The notes under the pieces: generated by a model | The model's database searches: none | Seen by the model: the letters and a program-made list of their open reading frames with translations, nothing else | What the model was told of the DNA's origin: nothing | Shown here: positions 8,726-17,818 of the stretch, one piece after another | Position numbering within the stretch: position 1 is the stretch's first letter | Layout: each line of letters opens with the position of its first letter | Made by a program: the position numbers and the translations under genes | Assembly: GCF_024171735.1 (NCBI RefSeq) | Contig: NZ_JAMTCH010000005.1 | Span: 310,001 to 374,000 of the forward strand | Source: Prauserella alba | GTDB lineage: Bacteria; Actinomycetota; Actinomycetes; Mycobacteriales; Pseudonocardiaceae | Length of the DNA: 64,000 nt | Reading direction: 5' to 3'

Positions 8726-9541
8726 GTGAGGGCTGAGCCGATTTGGCTGGACGTTCCGTTCGGCGAGAAGGACGCAGCCAAGGCTGCCGGAGCTCGTTGG
8801 GATCCGGAGGCGAAGCGCTGGTATGCACCTCGGCCGGGCATGGTGGAGCTTGAGCAGTGGGCGGCGCAGCCGGACGTACCCACCTTGCTTCCTGGTGAGG
8901 ACCGGAGTTTCGGCTCCGGGCTGTTCGTCGATCTTGTGCCTAGCTCGTGCTGGTTCACCAACGTTCGGTACTGCGTCGCCGAGCGCGACTGGGAGCGTCT
9001 GCGCCGCATGATGCTGGCGCGCGCCAACCATCGATGTGAAGTGTGCGATCGACGGGAAGATCGGCGGGTCAAGCGTTGGCTCGAAGCTCATGAACGGTGG
9101 GCTTACGACAACGCGACGACCACGCAGACGCTACGCAGGTTGATCATCCTCTGCTCGGACTGCCACCGCACGACTCACTTCGGGTTGGCTGAGGTTCGTG
9201 GCCTGGATCGGGAGGCCTTCGATCACCTGATCGCAGTCACCGGTATGACTGTCCGTCAGGGACAGGCGCACGTCGACAGGGCGAAAGAGACCTGGCGGCG
9301 ACGGTCGGCCCGGAACTGGCATCTCAACCTGGACATGCTGACCACTGCTGGCATCACCGTGGCCAAGCCGCCCGACGCCCGCAAACGACGCGACGTCGCC
9401 GCGGCCGAGTTGAGGGAGTCACGTCAACAACCGGCCGCACCGTCGGAGGGCGACCGGCGGCGTTACGAGACGCCCGGTGACGTCGATTCGTCGACTGAGG
9501 TGCGGCGGTCCTGGCTTGGTCGACTGCTCCGGCATCGCTGA
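8726..9541 (+). CDS. DUF5710 / HNH-like zinc-finger protein
   Basis: About 271 residues. The first ~50 residues (WLDVPFGEKDAAKAAGARWDPEAKRWYAP) match DUF5710, a small domain found in DNA-metabolism proteins. A zinc-binding core follows with CEVC at about residue 105 and CSDCH about 45 residues later, the spacing and His expected of an HNH/McrA-like nuclease or a structural zinc knuckle; the catalytic HH pair of classical HNH enzymes is not obvious. GTG at 8726 is chosen because GGGGAGG (8714-8720) lies 5 bp upstream; GTG at 8720 would overlap it. It sits next to, and convergent with, a type I restriction system, so a defence role is possible. Confidence 0.72.
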   Translation: MRAEPIWLDVPFGEKDAAKAAGARWDPEAKRWYAPRPGMVELEQWAAQPDVPTLLPGEDRSFGSGLFVDLVPSSCWFTNVRYCVAERDWERLRRMMLARANHRCEVCDRREDRRVKRWLEAHERWAYDNATTTQTLRRLIILCSDCHRTTHFGLAEVRGLDREAFDHLIAVTGMTVRQGQAHVDRAKETWRRRSARNWHLNLDMLTTAGITVAKPPDARKRRDVAAAELRESRQQPAAPSEGDRRRYETPGDVDSSTEVRRSWLGRLLRHR

Positions 9542-9545
9542 CCTA

Positions 9546-12500
9546 CTACCCCGGTCGATCCTCGTTCTCTTCGAGGGCGGCTTCGTAGAAGGCGTTGGCG
9601 AGCTCCGTTTTGATGTCGTCGATGGCGGGACCGTCGCTGAAGAAGTAGTCGGCCATGGTGTTGTGGGCGCCTTGGTTGTCGACGATCGCTTCGGTGACGG
9701 CGGTGTGGAAGTCCTGTGACTCCATGAACTGCTTCTTCGAGTTGACCTTGGTCTGGTTGACCAGCTCCGGGTAGGCGAGTAGTCGCTCGAGCAGGCCCAG
9801 GGCGAACTCGCGGATCTGCGATTGGGCGAACGACTCGGCTCCGAATAGGTCGTTCATTTTGTCGATGACGATCTGGAGTGCGACGTACTTCGGGTCTTTC
9901 CGTGTACCGGTTCCGGCGGCGCTGATGCCCTTCAACTCGCCGTCGCCGGTCAGCGAGATGTCGACTGCGGTCTTCTTGGTGTGTTTGACGCCGACGAGGA
10001 CCACGTCGGAGAGGTCGACGTCTGCGGTCCAGGACGAATCCTTGATGACCTTCTCCAGGAGCCGTAGGAAGATCGACAGCATCTCCATGTACTCGTCGCC
10101 GTAGTTGACGATCTGGCTCATGAAGTCGTAGAGCCGGACGAATGTGGAGACGTCCTTGCGGAACAGGTCGAGTTCGTTGCGGGTGAGTTCGTCCTCGGCC
10201 TCGATCGCCGCGGCGTAGCGGCGGGCGAACTCGTTCTTCGCCGGGCTGATCGCCGCAGAGAGCGCGCTGTTTCCCTTGCGCTCCAGCCACAGTTTCGCGA
10301 CCTCGCGCACCTGCTCGGGTGTAAAGATCCCGGGCTGGGCGAGTTTCCTGGCGAGGTGGAAGACAACGTATGGGTCGGTCTCGGTTTCCAGCGTCGCGTT
10401 GGTGAAGTAGGGCTCGAACGCGGCTCGGATGTCCTCGGGCTTGTTGACGAAGTCGAGGACGAAGGTCTTCCGTTTCTGCTCCCCACCCGGCGTTCGGTGG
10501 GTGCGGTTCAGCCGGGAGAGCGTCTGCACGGCGGTCAGCCCGGGGAGTTTCTTGTCGACGTACATCGCCGACAGCAGCGGCTGGTCGAACCCGGTCTGGA
10601 ACTTGTTGGCCACCAGCATGATCGAGTACGTCTCGCCCTTGAACGTGGCGGCCAGGTCCGAGCCGGCGCCAGGGTTCAGGTTGGCCTCGGTGAACTCGTC
10701 GTCCTTGGTCGGTTGCGGTCCCCAGTCGGTGGTCCACTCTTCGTGCTCGTCCAGAGTCACCGTGCCGGAGAAGGCCACCAACGTGCGGTAGGTGTAGGAG
10801 TCGTCGAGGGCGGCTCGCTTCGCGATGTAGGCATCGATGGCCTTCTTGTACTTGACCGCGGCCTTGCGCGAGTCGGTCACGACCATCGCCTTCGCCCTGC
10901 CCTCCAGCAGCTCGGCAACGTTGGCGTGGAAGTGCTCGACAATGATCTCCACTTTCCGGCTGATGTTGGTCGGGTGCAGCTTCACCCACCGCATCATCCC
11001 CTTCCGCGCCGCGGCCTCCTCCACGACGACGTCACCGTCGCCGTTCTCGAGCTGACCGGCGATCTTGGCCGCGGTCTCATAGGACTGGTAGCCCTTGAGC
11101 ACGTCGAGGATGTAGCCCTCCTCGATCGCCTGCCGCATCGAATACAGGTGGAACTCGACGGGCTTACCGTCAGCGCCCTTGCGGCCGAACAGCTCCAGCG
11201 TCTTGTTCTTCGGGGTCGCGGTGAACGCGAAGTACGAGATGTTCTGCGACTCGGCCCGCTCGGTCATCTCCGAGGCCAGGATCGACTCGACGTCGATCTC
11301 GCCACCGTCCTCGATCTCCTGCACCTGCTCCGCCGTGAGGACGGCCTTGAGCTGGGAGGACATCTGCCCGGCCTGCGAGGAGTGAGCCTCATCCGCGATC
11401 ACCGCGAACCGCCGCCCCTTCAACGAGGCGTCCGCGCGGATCTCGTTGAGCGCGAACGGGAACGTCTGCACCGTCACAGCGATGATCAGCTCACCGTTCT
11501 TCAACGCACTCGCCAGCAACCCAGACTTCGACTTCGCCCCGGCCTTGCGCACGTCTTCGGGGCTGATCGTGGCCACGATGTTCTTGTTCTCGTTGACCTG
11601 CCGGATCGCATCCTGCAGCTGTCCGTCGAGCACGGTGCGGTCCACGACCACGATCACCGAGTCGAAGACCTTCTCGTCGCTGACGTGCATCCGCGCGAGG
11701 CGGTGGGCGGTCCAGGCGATGGTGTTCGTCTTCCCGGACCCGGCCGAGTGCTCGATCAGGTAGCGGTGCCCGACTCCTTCGTCCCGTACGGCCTTGACGA
11801 GCTCCGTCACAGCTTCCCACTGGTGGAACCGTGGGAAGAGCAGATTCGTGCGCCGCACCGACGTGCCGGTCGTGACGTCCCACTCCTGCTTGGTCTCCAC
11901 GATCATCAGCTTGCCGATGATGTGCAGCCAGGCGTGCTTCTCCCACACCCGCTCCCACAGGTACGCCGTGGCCGACTTGCCGGCCTCGCCGGGCGGGTTA
12001 CCGGCAGCGCCGTCGTCGTGGCCGGTGTTGAACGGCAGGAAGTGGGTCTTCTCGCCCTCCAGCTTCGTGGTCATCGCAGCCAGGTCGTTGGACACGGCGA
12101 AGTGCACCAGCGCCCGGTGCCCGAACGACAGCAACGGCTCGCGCCTGCCGTTGGTCATGGGCTGGCGGTCCTTGCGGTACTGGTTAATCGCCTCATCGAG
12201 CGACTGAGTGAAGTCGGTCTTCAGCTCGGCCGTGGCAACCGGAAGCCCGTTGACGAAGAAGACCAGATCGATGCTGCGCTGGTCAGCGGTGGAGAAGTGC
12301 ACCTGCCGCATCACCCTCACCCGCATCGCGGCGTACTGCGCGTTGGTGGTGGCGTTCAGGCTCGTCTCGGGGCGGAACTGCGCCATCTTCAACCGGCCAC
12401 CGCCGATGTATGACACCCCATCGCGCAGGGTGTTCAGCATCCCGCCACCATGTTCCAGCGGCTTGTCGAGCGTCGCGGTCAGCACATCGAGGAACTTGCC

Positions 12501-12692
12501 CTCGGACCCAGCAGCTCGCATCGCCTTCTCGTACGCCGCCTGCTGGGTCTCCTCGAGCCAGGCGAACAGATCCTCGGGAAACAGCGCCCGCTCCCGGTCA
12601 TAGCCGGTGTCGTCGGCCGAGTACAGCCACCCGTTCGCCGCGAGGTGCTCGCAGATCTCCGACTCGAAGACGACCTCGTTGTGATCGGCCAT
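9546..12692 (-). CDS. hsdR: Type I restriction enzyme, R (endonuclease/translocase) subunit
   Basis: A 1048-residue HsdR. The N-terminal nuclease domain has Asp142 (IDLVFF) and the E-x-K pair at 156-158 (TAELK). The helicase/translocase part has Walker A SAGSGKTN (about 316-323), the DEAH box at about 434-437 (IADEAHSSQ), FAFTATP, and TGFDQPLL later. It cuts DNA lacking the cognate methylation after ATP-driven translocation, in complex with HsdM and HsdS. The ATG start at 12692 overlaps the hsdS stop (ATGA); a GTG one codon upstream is the alternative. No frameshift was seen and length is normal, so the system looks complete. Confidence 0.96.
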   Translation of the reverse strand: MADHNEVVFESEICEHLAANGWLYSADDTGYDRERALFPEDLFAWLEETQQAAYEKAMRAAGSEGKFLDVLTATLDKPLEHGGGMLNTLRDGVSYIGGGRLKMAQFRPETSLNATTNAQYAAMRVRVMRQVHFSTADQRSIDLVFFVNGLPVATAELKTDFTQSLDEAINQYRKDRQPMTNGRREPLLSFGHRALVHFAVSNDLAAMTTKLEGEKTHFLPFNTGHDDGAAGNPPGEAGKSATAYLWERVWEKHAWLHIIGKLMIVETKQEWDVTTGTSVRRTNLLFPRFHQWEAVTELVKAVRDEGVGHRYLIEHSAGSGKTNTIAWTAHRLARMHVSDEKVFDSVIVVVDRTVLDGQLQDAIRQVNENKNIVATISPEDVRKAGAKSKSGLLASALKNGELIIAVTVQTFPFALNEIRADASLKGRRFAVIADEAHSSQAGQMSSQLKAVLTAEQVQEIEDGGEIDVESILASEMTERAESQNISYFAFTATPKNKTLELFGRKGADGKPVEFHLYSMRQAIEEGYILDVLKGYQSYETAAKIAGQLENGDGDVVVEEAAARKGMMRWVKLHPTNISRKVEIIVEHFHANVAELLEGRAKAMVVTDSRKAAVKYKKAIDAYIAKRAALDDSYTYRTLVAFSGTVTLDEHEEWTTDWGPQPTKDDEFTEANLNPGAGSDLAATFKGETYSIMLVANKFQTGFDQPLLSAMYVDKKLPGLTAVQTLSRLNRTHRTPGGEQKRKTFVLDFVNKPEDIRAAFEPYFTNATLETETDPYVVFHLARKLAQPGIFTPEQVREVAKLWLERKGNSALSAAISPAKNEFARRYAAAIEAEDELTRNELDLFRKDVSTFVRLYDFMSQIVNYGDEYMEMLSIFLRLLEKVIKDSSWTADVDLSDVVLVGVKHTKKTAVDISLTGDGELKGISAAGTGTRKDPKYVALQIVIDKMNDLFGAESFAQSQIREFALGLLERLLAYPELVNQTKVNSKKQFMESQDFHTAVTEAIVDNQGAHNTMADYFFSDGPAIDDIKTELANAFYEAALEENEDRPG

Positions 12693-13900
12693 CACGCCGC
12701 CTCCCGCACATCGATCTGGCCCGTGACGGCCGCGGTGATCAAGGCCGAGCGGCGCTCTCGCGCCAGCTCGATGAACTGCTCCGTCTCGGCGATCAGTGTG
12801 TCGATCTTCGCGGTTTCGTCGTCCAGGCGGGCGACAATCCGCTGCTGCTTATGTAGGGGAGGTAGCTGCATCGGGAGGTTCACAATGTCGGACTGGCTAA
12901 TGTTCAGCATCGACTGACTTGCGCCGGTCGCCTCCAATTCGATCAGAGCACGCCATCGGCGGCTTCCGAGTACGGCCGCTACGAATCGCGGGTCGGCTCG
13001 CCTCGTATCGAGTGAGAAGGCGTAGAGCTTGTCAGGGAGCATGAGCCGGGGGAAGTCACCGTCGACCACAGCTGCGCTGCCGACGAGGTCGCGGGTGTTT
13101 GCGCGCGACACGATGAGATCGCCTCGCATGACGACGGCGGTCGGGCGGGGGGACTCGTCTTCTGGCAACTCCTTGTTCTCCATTGGACGGAAACGACCGC
13201 CATTGGCCGCTCCGGTCTTGAGAACCGCCCACGTATCGACACCATCCGCTGGCCACGCGTAGCACTGTGGGCTCCACCCCTGACGGACCGATCGAACGAT
13301 GTGTTTCAGCCGCGCCCCACTCGTGGCGACCGTGGATACTGCGTCTTCGACCGTCGCCCGGTGACGCTCGTGGAGCATCGCGATCAGGCGTTGCTGCTCC
13401 TCGATGAGGGTGTCGATGCGGGCGGTCTCGCGGTCGAGGTAGTCGGCGATGGCACGTTGTTCGGCGTATGACGGGATGTGCGCGTCGATCGTCTTCAGAA
13501 CCGAGAACGGGACCTCGGTTGTCCGGACGTTGGCTTGGTCTCCTGCGCCAATTCCCCGCTCGCGCTTGATCAGTTCCTCGGTGAACCAGGACGACTTCAT
13601 CAGATAAGCGATGAAGTTCGGGTCTGTTCCTTCCCGCGTTCGCATGACTTCGTAGTGGTACGTGACGAGACCGTCTTCCGCAGCGACACCCATAGCGCCA
13701 GCGCGAATGCTCATCTTGTTGAAGACGATGTCGTTTCGTCGGCAGACCTTGTACGCGTCGAGCGACTCTGCTCGCTGAGGGGCATCCGTCAGCTCACGGC
13801 GCCGGACGACGCCGCGGGTCTGAGAGACCGACATCAGCGGGAGATCAATACCCGGGATGCGCTCGTCGACCTTCTCCATCGCGTGTCCGAATCGCGTCAC
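12692..13900 (-). CDS. hsdS: Type I restriction-modification specificity subunit
   Basis: A 402-residue HsdS that sets the bipartite DNA target for the methylase and nuclease. It has two target-recognition domains, each followed by a conserved helical spacer: AIADYLDRETARIDTLIEEQ at about residue 150 and IVARLDDETAKIDTLIAETE near 360. The near-repeat of these spacers is the hallmark of the family. It overlaps hsdM by 4 bp at its start and hsdR at its end, so all three genes form one M-S-R operon. The target sequence cannot be predicted by eye. Confidence 0.94.
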   Translation of the reverse strand: MTRFGHAMEKVDERIPGIDLPLMSVSQTRGVVRRRELTDAPQRAESLDAYKVCRRNDIVFNKMSIRAGAMGVAAEDGLVTYHYEVMRTREGTDPNFIAYLMKSSWFTEELIKRERGIGAGDQANVRTTEVPFSVLKTIDAHIPSYAEQRAIADYLDRETARIDTLIEEQQRLIAMLHERHRATVEDAVSTVATSGARLKHIVRSVRQGWSPQCYAWPADGVDTWAVLKTGAANGGRFRPMENKELPEDESPRPTAVVMRGDLIVSRANTRDLVGSAAVVDGDFPRLMLPDKLYAFSLDTRRADPRFVAAVLGSRRWRALIELEATGASQSMLNISQSDIVNLPMQLPPLHKQQRIVARLDDETAKIDTLIAETEQFIELARERRSALITAAVTGQIDVREAA

Positions 13901-15654
13901 TGCTCAACCTCCCGCAGCAGGTCAAGGATCTTCGCGACCTGTTTCTCCAGGTCAGCGTCGATCTCGGCGAGGGGGCGGGGCGGCACGTACTTGTAGAAGT
14001 GCCGGGTGAACGGGATCTCGTAGCCGACCTTGATCTTGCTCCAGTCGATCCAGGCATCGGGGACGTGCGGCATCACCTCGGCGTCGAAATACGCTCGGAT
14101 GACCTCGGCACGCCCGTCGTCACCAGCGGTGGACCCGCCGTAGGTGAAGGGCACGTTCTCAGTGTCGCGCTTCTTGGTGTCAGGCTTCGGCTCGCCCTTG
14201 CGGTCGACGACCGGGTTGCCGTCGTCGTCGAGGAGTGGCCGTTCGACAGTGACGGTCCAGTAGCCGAACTCGTCGGTGCGCAGGATCTTCGACGTTTCGG
14301 GGTCGGCGTCGGTGTAGTCGGTGTAGAGCTGCACGATCTTGGCGCGGTCGCCGTCGCTGATCTCACGTCCCTTGTCACCGAGGTTCTTGCGCATCTTGGT
14401 CCAGAACCCCGAGCCATCGATGAGCTGGACGGTGCCTTTGCGGTCGGGGTACTTGGTGTTGTCGAGGATCCAGATGTAGGTGGCGATACCGGTATTGAAG
14501 AACATGCTGGTCGGCAGCGCGATGATCGCGTCGACGAGGTCGTTCTCCAGTAACCACTGACGAATGCTCGACTCGTTCGGCTTCTTGGGATCCGCGGCCT
14601 TGCCGTTGAAGAGCGGTGAGCCGTTCATGACGATCCCGGCTCGGCCGCCACCGTCTTCTGGTGCCCGCATCTTGTGGGCGAGATGGAGCAGGAAGAGCAT
14701 CTGCCCGTCCGAAGTCGACGGCAGGCCAGGGGCGAACCGGCCGTAGGGGCCGGCTTCGTCGTGCTCCTTCTTGATCGCTTTGGCGTACTGTTTCCAGTCG
14801 ACGCCGTACGGCGGATTGGACATGCAGAAGTCGAACTGGCGGCCCCGGAACGCGTCCTCGGTCAGGGTGTTGCCGAAGGCGATGTTGGTCGCGTCGTGGC
14901 CCTTGGCGAGCAGGTCGGACTTGCAGATCGCGTACGACTGCGGGTTGTACTCCTGGCCGTACAGGCGCAGCTTCGCGTCCGGGTTCTGGCCGAGCAGATG
15001 TTCCTCGGCCAGGGCGAGCATGCCGCCGGTGCCCGCGGTGGGGTCGTAGAGCGTGCGGACGATATCGGCTTCGGTTAGGTCTGCGTCCTTCTCGGCGAAC
15101 AGGAGGTCGACCAGCAGGCGGATCGCGTCCCGCGGGGTGTAGTGGTCACCCGAGGTCTCGTTCGCCGCCTCGTTGAACTTGCGGATGATGTACTCGAACG
15201 CATCACCCATGTCGGCGTTCGACACCGCGTTCGGATGCAGGTCTATGCGCTTGAACTCGGTGATGACCTCCCGCAGCAGGTCGGCCTTGTCGAGGGCGAG
15301 GATCTCCTTCTTGAAGTCGAAGTACTCGAATACGTCGACGTCGGGGGAGAACCGGTCGATGTAGTCGGCAAGGTTGTCGGCCAACCCGTCGGCATCGGCC
15401 AGAAGGTTGGCGAACGAGTAGTTCGAGGTGTTGTAGAAGGGTCTGCCGGTGGCCTTCTTGACCTCGACCTGGAGCCGGTTCGGGTTGTCGTACTTCGCTG
15501 CTAGCTTGCGGACCGTGTCGCGGTCGGGTTCGAGGATGCAGTCGAGGCGCCGCAGGATGGTGAGCGGGAGGATCACGTTGCCGTACTGGTTGGGGCGGTA
15601 CGGGCCGCGAAGTTGGTCGGCGATCGACCAGATGAAGCTACCGAGGTTGCTCAC
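13897..15654 (-). CDS. hsdM: Type I restriction-modification DNA methyltransferase subunit (N6-adenine)
   Basis: A 585-residue HsdM. It shows the SAM-binding motif DPTAGTGGM at residues 204-212 and the catalytic NPPY at 280-283, characteristic of N6-adenine methylases. The helical N-terminal domain and the HYTPRDAIRLL segment before motif I are also typical. Start is GTG at 15654 with AAGGAG just upstream on the minus strand. First gene of the hsdMSR operon. It is slightly longer than the E. coli type, with a C-terminal extension that contacts HsdS in this subfamily. Confidence 0.95.
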   Translation of the reverse strand: MSNLGSFIWSIADQLRGPYRPNQYGNVILPLTILRRLDCILEPDRDTVRKLAAKYDNPNRLQVEVKKATGRPFYNTSNYSFANLLADADGLADNLADYIDRFSPDVDVFEYFDFKKEILALDKADLLREVITEFKRIDLHPNAVSNADMGDAFEYIIRKFNEAANETSGDHYTPRDAIRLLVDLLFAEKDADLTEADIVRTLYDPTAGTGGMLALAEEHLLGQNPDAKLRLYGQEYNPQSYAICKSDLLAKGHDATNIAFGNTLTEDAFRGRQFDFCMSNPPYGVDWKQYAKAIKKEHDEAGPYGRFAPGLPSTSDGQMLFLLHLAHKMRAPEDGGGRAGIVMNGSPLFNGKAADPKKPNESSIRQWLLENDLVDAIIALPTSMFFNTGIATYIWILDNTKYPDRKGTVQLIDGSGFWTKMRKNLGDKGREISDGDRAKIVQLYTDYTDADPETSKILRTDEFGYWTVTVERPLLDDDGNPVVDRKGEPKPDTKKRDTENVPFTYGGSTAGDDGRAEVIRAYFDAEVMPHVPDAWIDWSKIKVGYEIPFTRHFYKYVPPRPLAEIDADLEKQVAKILDLLREVEQ

Positions 15655-15814
15655 AAGGCTCCTTACTCGACGATGCCTGCTCCGTGCTCAGCGTGAGCCC
15701 CGCGCATCCTCTGAACAGGTGATGCGTGGTCCGCGGCATCCGGTGCTCACACAGGCATCATCGCCCATCACGTGTTCATGTCACATCACACCTACCGCAC
15801 GGCGCCTCCGAGCG

Positions 15815-16228
15815 TTATGCGAGGTGGTACTCGAGGATGTCGCAGTGGTCGATGTTGTGCTGCTGCAGGAGGGTGAGTGCTCGATCGGACACCACCAGTC
15901 GTCCGGTGGCGGTGAGGCCGATATCGTCCTCGCCGGCCGTTCCGGTGACGACGAACCAGCGGAGTGGTCGGATGGCCGCGCGCTCGTCGTCTCGCAGGTC
16001 CTCGTCGACCGTGGTCACCTCGGCGGTGTGCAGCCTATACCGGCCGAGTGTGCTGGTGGAGAGAGTCGCGGCGAGGTCGTCGGTGACGAACAAGCAAGGG
16101 TATCGTTCGATCAGTTCGTCGCCGAGCCAGCCGTCGAGCTCCAGATGTGCGTGCTCAACGCGTGGTGGATGCACGCTCGGGTCCATGACGAGGTTCTCTC
16201 CGAGCTCGCCGATAGCGGCAGGGCGCAA
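15815..16228 (-). CDS. Putative immunity protein, paralogue of the next upstream gene
   Basis: At least 137 residues, no known domain recognised. It is clearly a divergent copy of the neighbour at 16249-16686: both share a PAAIGELG/PDVAGELG start, a THPP/VHPP segment, ERYPCLFV/ESFPCFVV, GEDDIGL/GVDDIGV, LVVSDRAL and a C-terminal CDI-E-Y motif. The only standard start is TTG at 16228, but homology continues about five residues further upstream (VAYYALRP aligning with MAYHLLSP), where no ATG/GTG exists. The true start may therefore be non-canonical, coupled to the upstream stop, or lost. Position just downstream of a type VII toxin suggests immunity. Confidence 0.68.
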   Translation of the reverse strand: MRPAAIGELGENLVMDPSVHPPRVEHAHLELDGWLGDELIERYPCLFVTDDLAATLSTSTLGRYRLHTAEVTTVDEDLRDDERAAIRPLRWFVVTGTAGEDDIGLTATGRLVVSDRALTLLQQHNIDHCDILEYHLA

Positions 16229-16248
16229 GGCGTAGTAGGCAACGATCG

Positions 16249-16686
16249 TCAGGTTCCCTGGTAGTCCTCGATGTCGCAGCCGTCGAGGTCGAAGCGGCGA
16301 AGGAGCTCGAGGGCGCGGTCGGAGACGACCAACGATGCCCGTCGGTCGACGCCGATATCATCTACGCCTGCCTGTCCGAAGATTTTCAGCCAGACGAACT
16401 CCGGTAATTCGCGAACGTCCATACCTTGCCGGAGCTCTTCGGCTTCGGGTGTCACGGTAAGTTGCATATCGGCGAGTTCGAATGATCCGAAACCTGATTC
16501 TTGGAGTGCTTTCCCCAGCTCGGCGGATACGACGAAACAGGGGAAGGATTCGAGGAGGTCCGATCCGAACCACGCGCTGATGACGTACTCGAGCTGGTGA
16601 ACGACCGGAGGATGCGTGGACGTGTCGAGCACGGTCCCGTCGCCGAGCTCGCCCGCCACGTCGGGACTCAGGAGGTGGTATGCCAT
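16249..16686 (-). CDS. Putative immunity protein for the adjacent nuclease toxin
   Basis: A 145-residue acidic protein. No catalytic motif is visible. It follows the toxin stop by 4 bp on the same strand, the usual place for the cognate immunity gene in polymorphic toxin loci. Its fold appears mixed alpha/beta, with aromatic and acidic residues and LVVSDRALELLRRFDLDGCD near the C-terminus. A paralogue follows at 15815-16228, about 40% identical by eye over the conserved blocks, suggesting immunity-gene duplication for protection against variant toxins. Function is inferred from position. Confidence 0.75.
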   Translation of the reverse strand: MAYHLLSPDVAGELGDGTVLDTSTHPPVVHQLEYVISAWFGSDLLESFPCFVVSAELGKALQESGFGSFELADMQLTVTPEAEELRQGMDVRELPEFVWLKIFGQAGVDDIGVDRRASLVVSDRALELLRRFDLDGCDIEDYQGT

Positions 16687-16690
16687 GTCG

Positions 16691-17818
16691 CTACCTTACG
16701 GGTGGGTTGAACTGGTTGCCGTACTTGTTGTCGATGTGCGTAGCGAAGTCCAGTAGCTCTTCGGTGGAGGCGTTGGGATGATCCTTGTAGAACTCATTCC
16801 ACTCCTTCCTGATGCTTCTCAGGTGAAGTTGTGCGTTAGCTTCTTTGGGTATTCCGCGCAGGTTCTCGTATGAGTGCATCTCGGCCGCGGAGATTCCCGA
16901 ATCGGGGTACTTCTTGAGTGCTTGTTGCTCGACGGCGTGGTGGACGACGACCTTGCCTTCGAGGTCGGGGTGCTTTTCGAAGAAGGTTTTGCGGTAGTTG
17001 GTGTGGGTGGCGTGGCCGAACTTCGCGGGTGCGTGTCCTGCGGCTTTGGCGATGTCGGTGGCCTTGTCCGCGGCCTTGCCGGCGGTGGCGGCCCATCCGG
17101 CGAAGGGGACGGCGGCGGCTCCGGAGATGGCGGCTTCGGTGTAGCGGCCTTGCCCGGCGTACCAGGCGGCGTTGGTGCCGTCGGCGAGTTCGCCGATGCC
17201 TGGGATGAGGCCGGCGAGGTCGAGGGCGCCGTGGCCCATTGCGCTGAGGGTGGTTTCCTCTTCGGCCGGGGTGATGCTGCGGAGGGCTTGCGCGGTGTCG
17301 TCGGCGACCTGTTTGAGTTGGTGGCGTGCCCGGTTGAGGGTGTCGCGGGCTGCCTGTCGGGTCGATTCGCCGGGGTCGGAGAACGGTTCGACGGTGATGC
17401 ACGTCGGGTTGCCGGCGGCGGCGTTGGCCTGGTTCTGGTGGGTGGCGTCGGCGACTGCTTGATCGTGTTTGGCCTGGGCTTTCGCGGTCTGCTGCTGCGC
17501 CTGCTTCCACAGTTCGATGGCCTCGCGCGCTTGGCCCTGTGCCCAGCGCAGTGTTCCGGCATAGAGCCCGAGGACCTCGCCTGCGTAGGTCAACGAGTCA
17601 CCGGCCTCGTACCACCTGGTCGGTTCGTAGGAGAACTCGTCACGGAAGGCATTCGCTGCTGGTCCGGTCCATGCGCCCGTGTCGATCGCTCGCAGTCCGA
17701 TCGCGGCGTTGACGGCCTGCTTGCCGCGCGAATTGAGGATCTGGACGTTCTTGTCGATCGCTTCGGGGTTGCCCTGGATTAGCGCTCGCGGGTTGGCGGT
17801 CTCGCCCAGTTCAGCCAT
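16691..17818 (-). CDS. WXG-headed polymorphic toxin with C-terminal nuclease-like domain
   Basis: A 375-residue, three-part protein. Residues 1-115 are helical with a WXG motif (AWTGPAANAF, W50), the head used for type VII export. Residues ~190-255 hold a pre-toxin segment (GLIPGIGELADGTNAAWYAG then AAAVPFAGWAATAGKAADK) common ahead of toxin domains. The last ~90 residues contain VVVHHAVEQQALKKYP (His293-294), ENLRGIPKEAN and LHLRSIRKEWNEFY, resembling HNH/His-Me-finger nuclease toxins. The gene overlaps the WXG100-like gene upstream by 8 bp and is followed by two immunity candidates. Likely an antibacterial effector; DNA or RNA as target is not resolved. Confidence 0.84.
   Translation of the reverse strand: MAELGETANPRALIQGNPEAIDKNVQILNSRGKQAVNAAIGLRAIDTGAWTGPAANAFRDEFSYEPTRWYEAGDSLTYAGEVLGLYAGTLRWAQGQAREAIELWKQAQQQTAKAQAKHDQAVADATHQNQANAAAGNPTCITVEPFSDPGESTRQAARDTLNRARHQLKQVADDTAQALRSITPAEEETTLSAMGHGALDLAGLIPGIGELADGTNAAWYAGQGRYTEAAISGAAAVPFAGWAATAGKAADKATDIAKAAGHAPAKFGHATHTNYRKTFFEKHPDLEGKVVVHHAVEQQALKKYPDSGISAAEMHSYENLRGIPKEANAQLHLRSIRKEWNEFYKDHPNASTEELLDFATHIDNKYGNQFNPPVR

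Noticed and set aside
10356-12413. Long plus-strand frame inside hsdR
   Set aside because: Complement of a clearly recognised HsdR gene; no ribosome binding site or motif.
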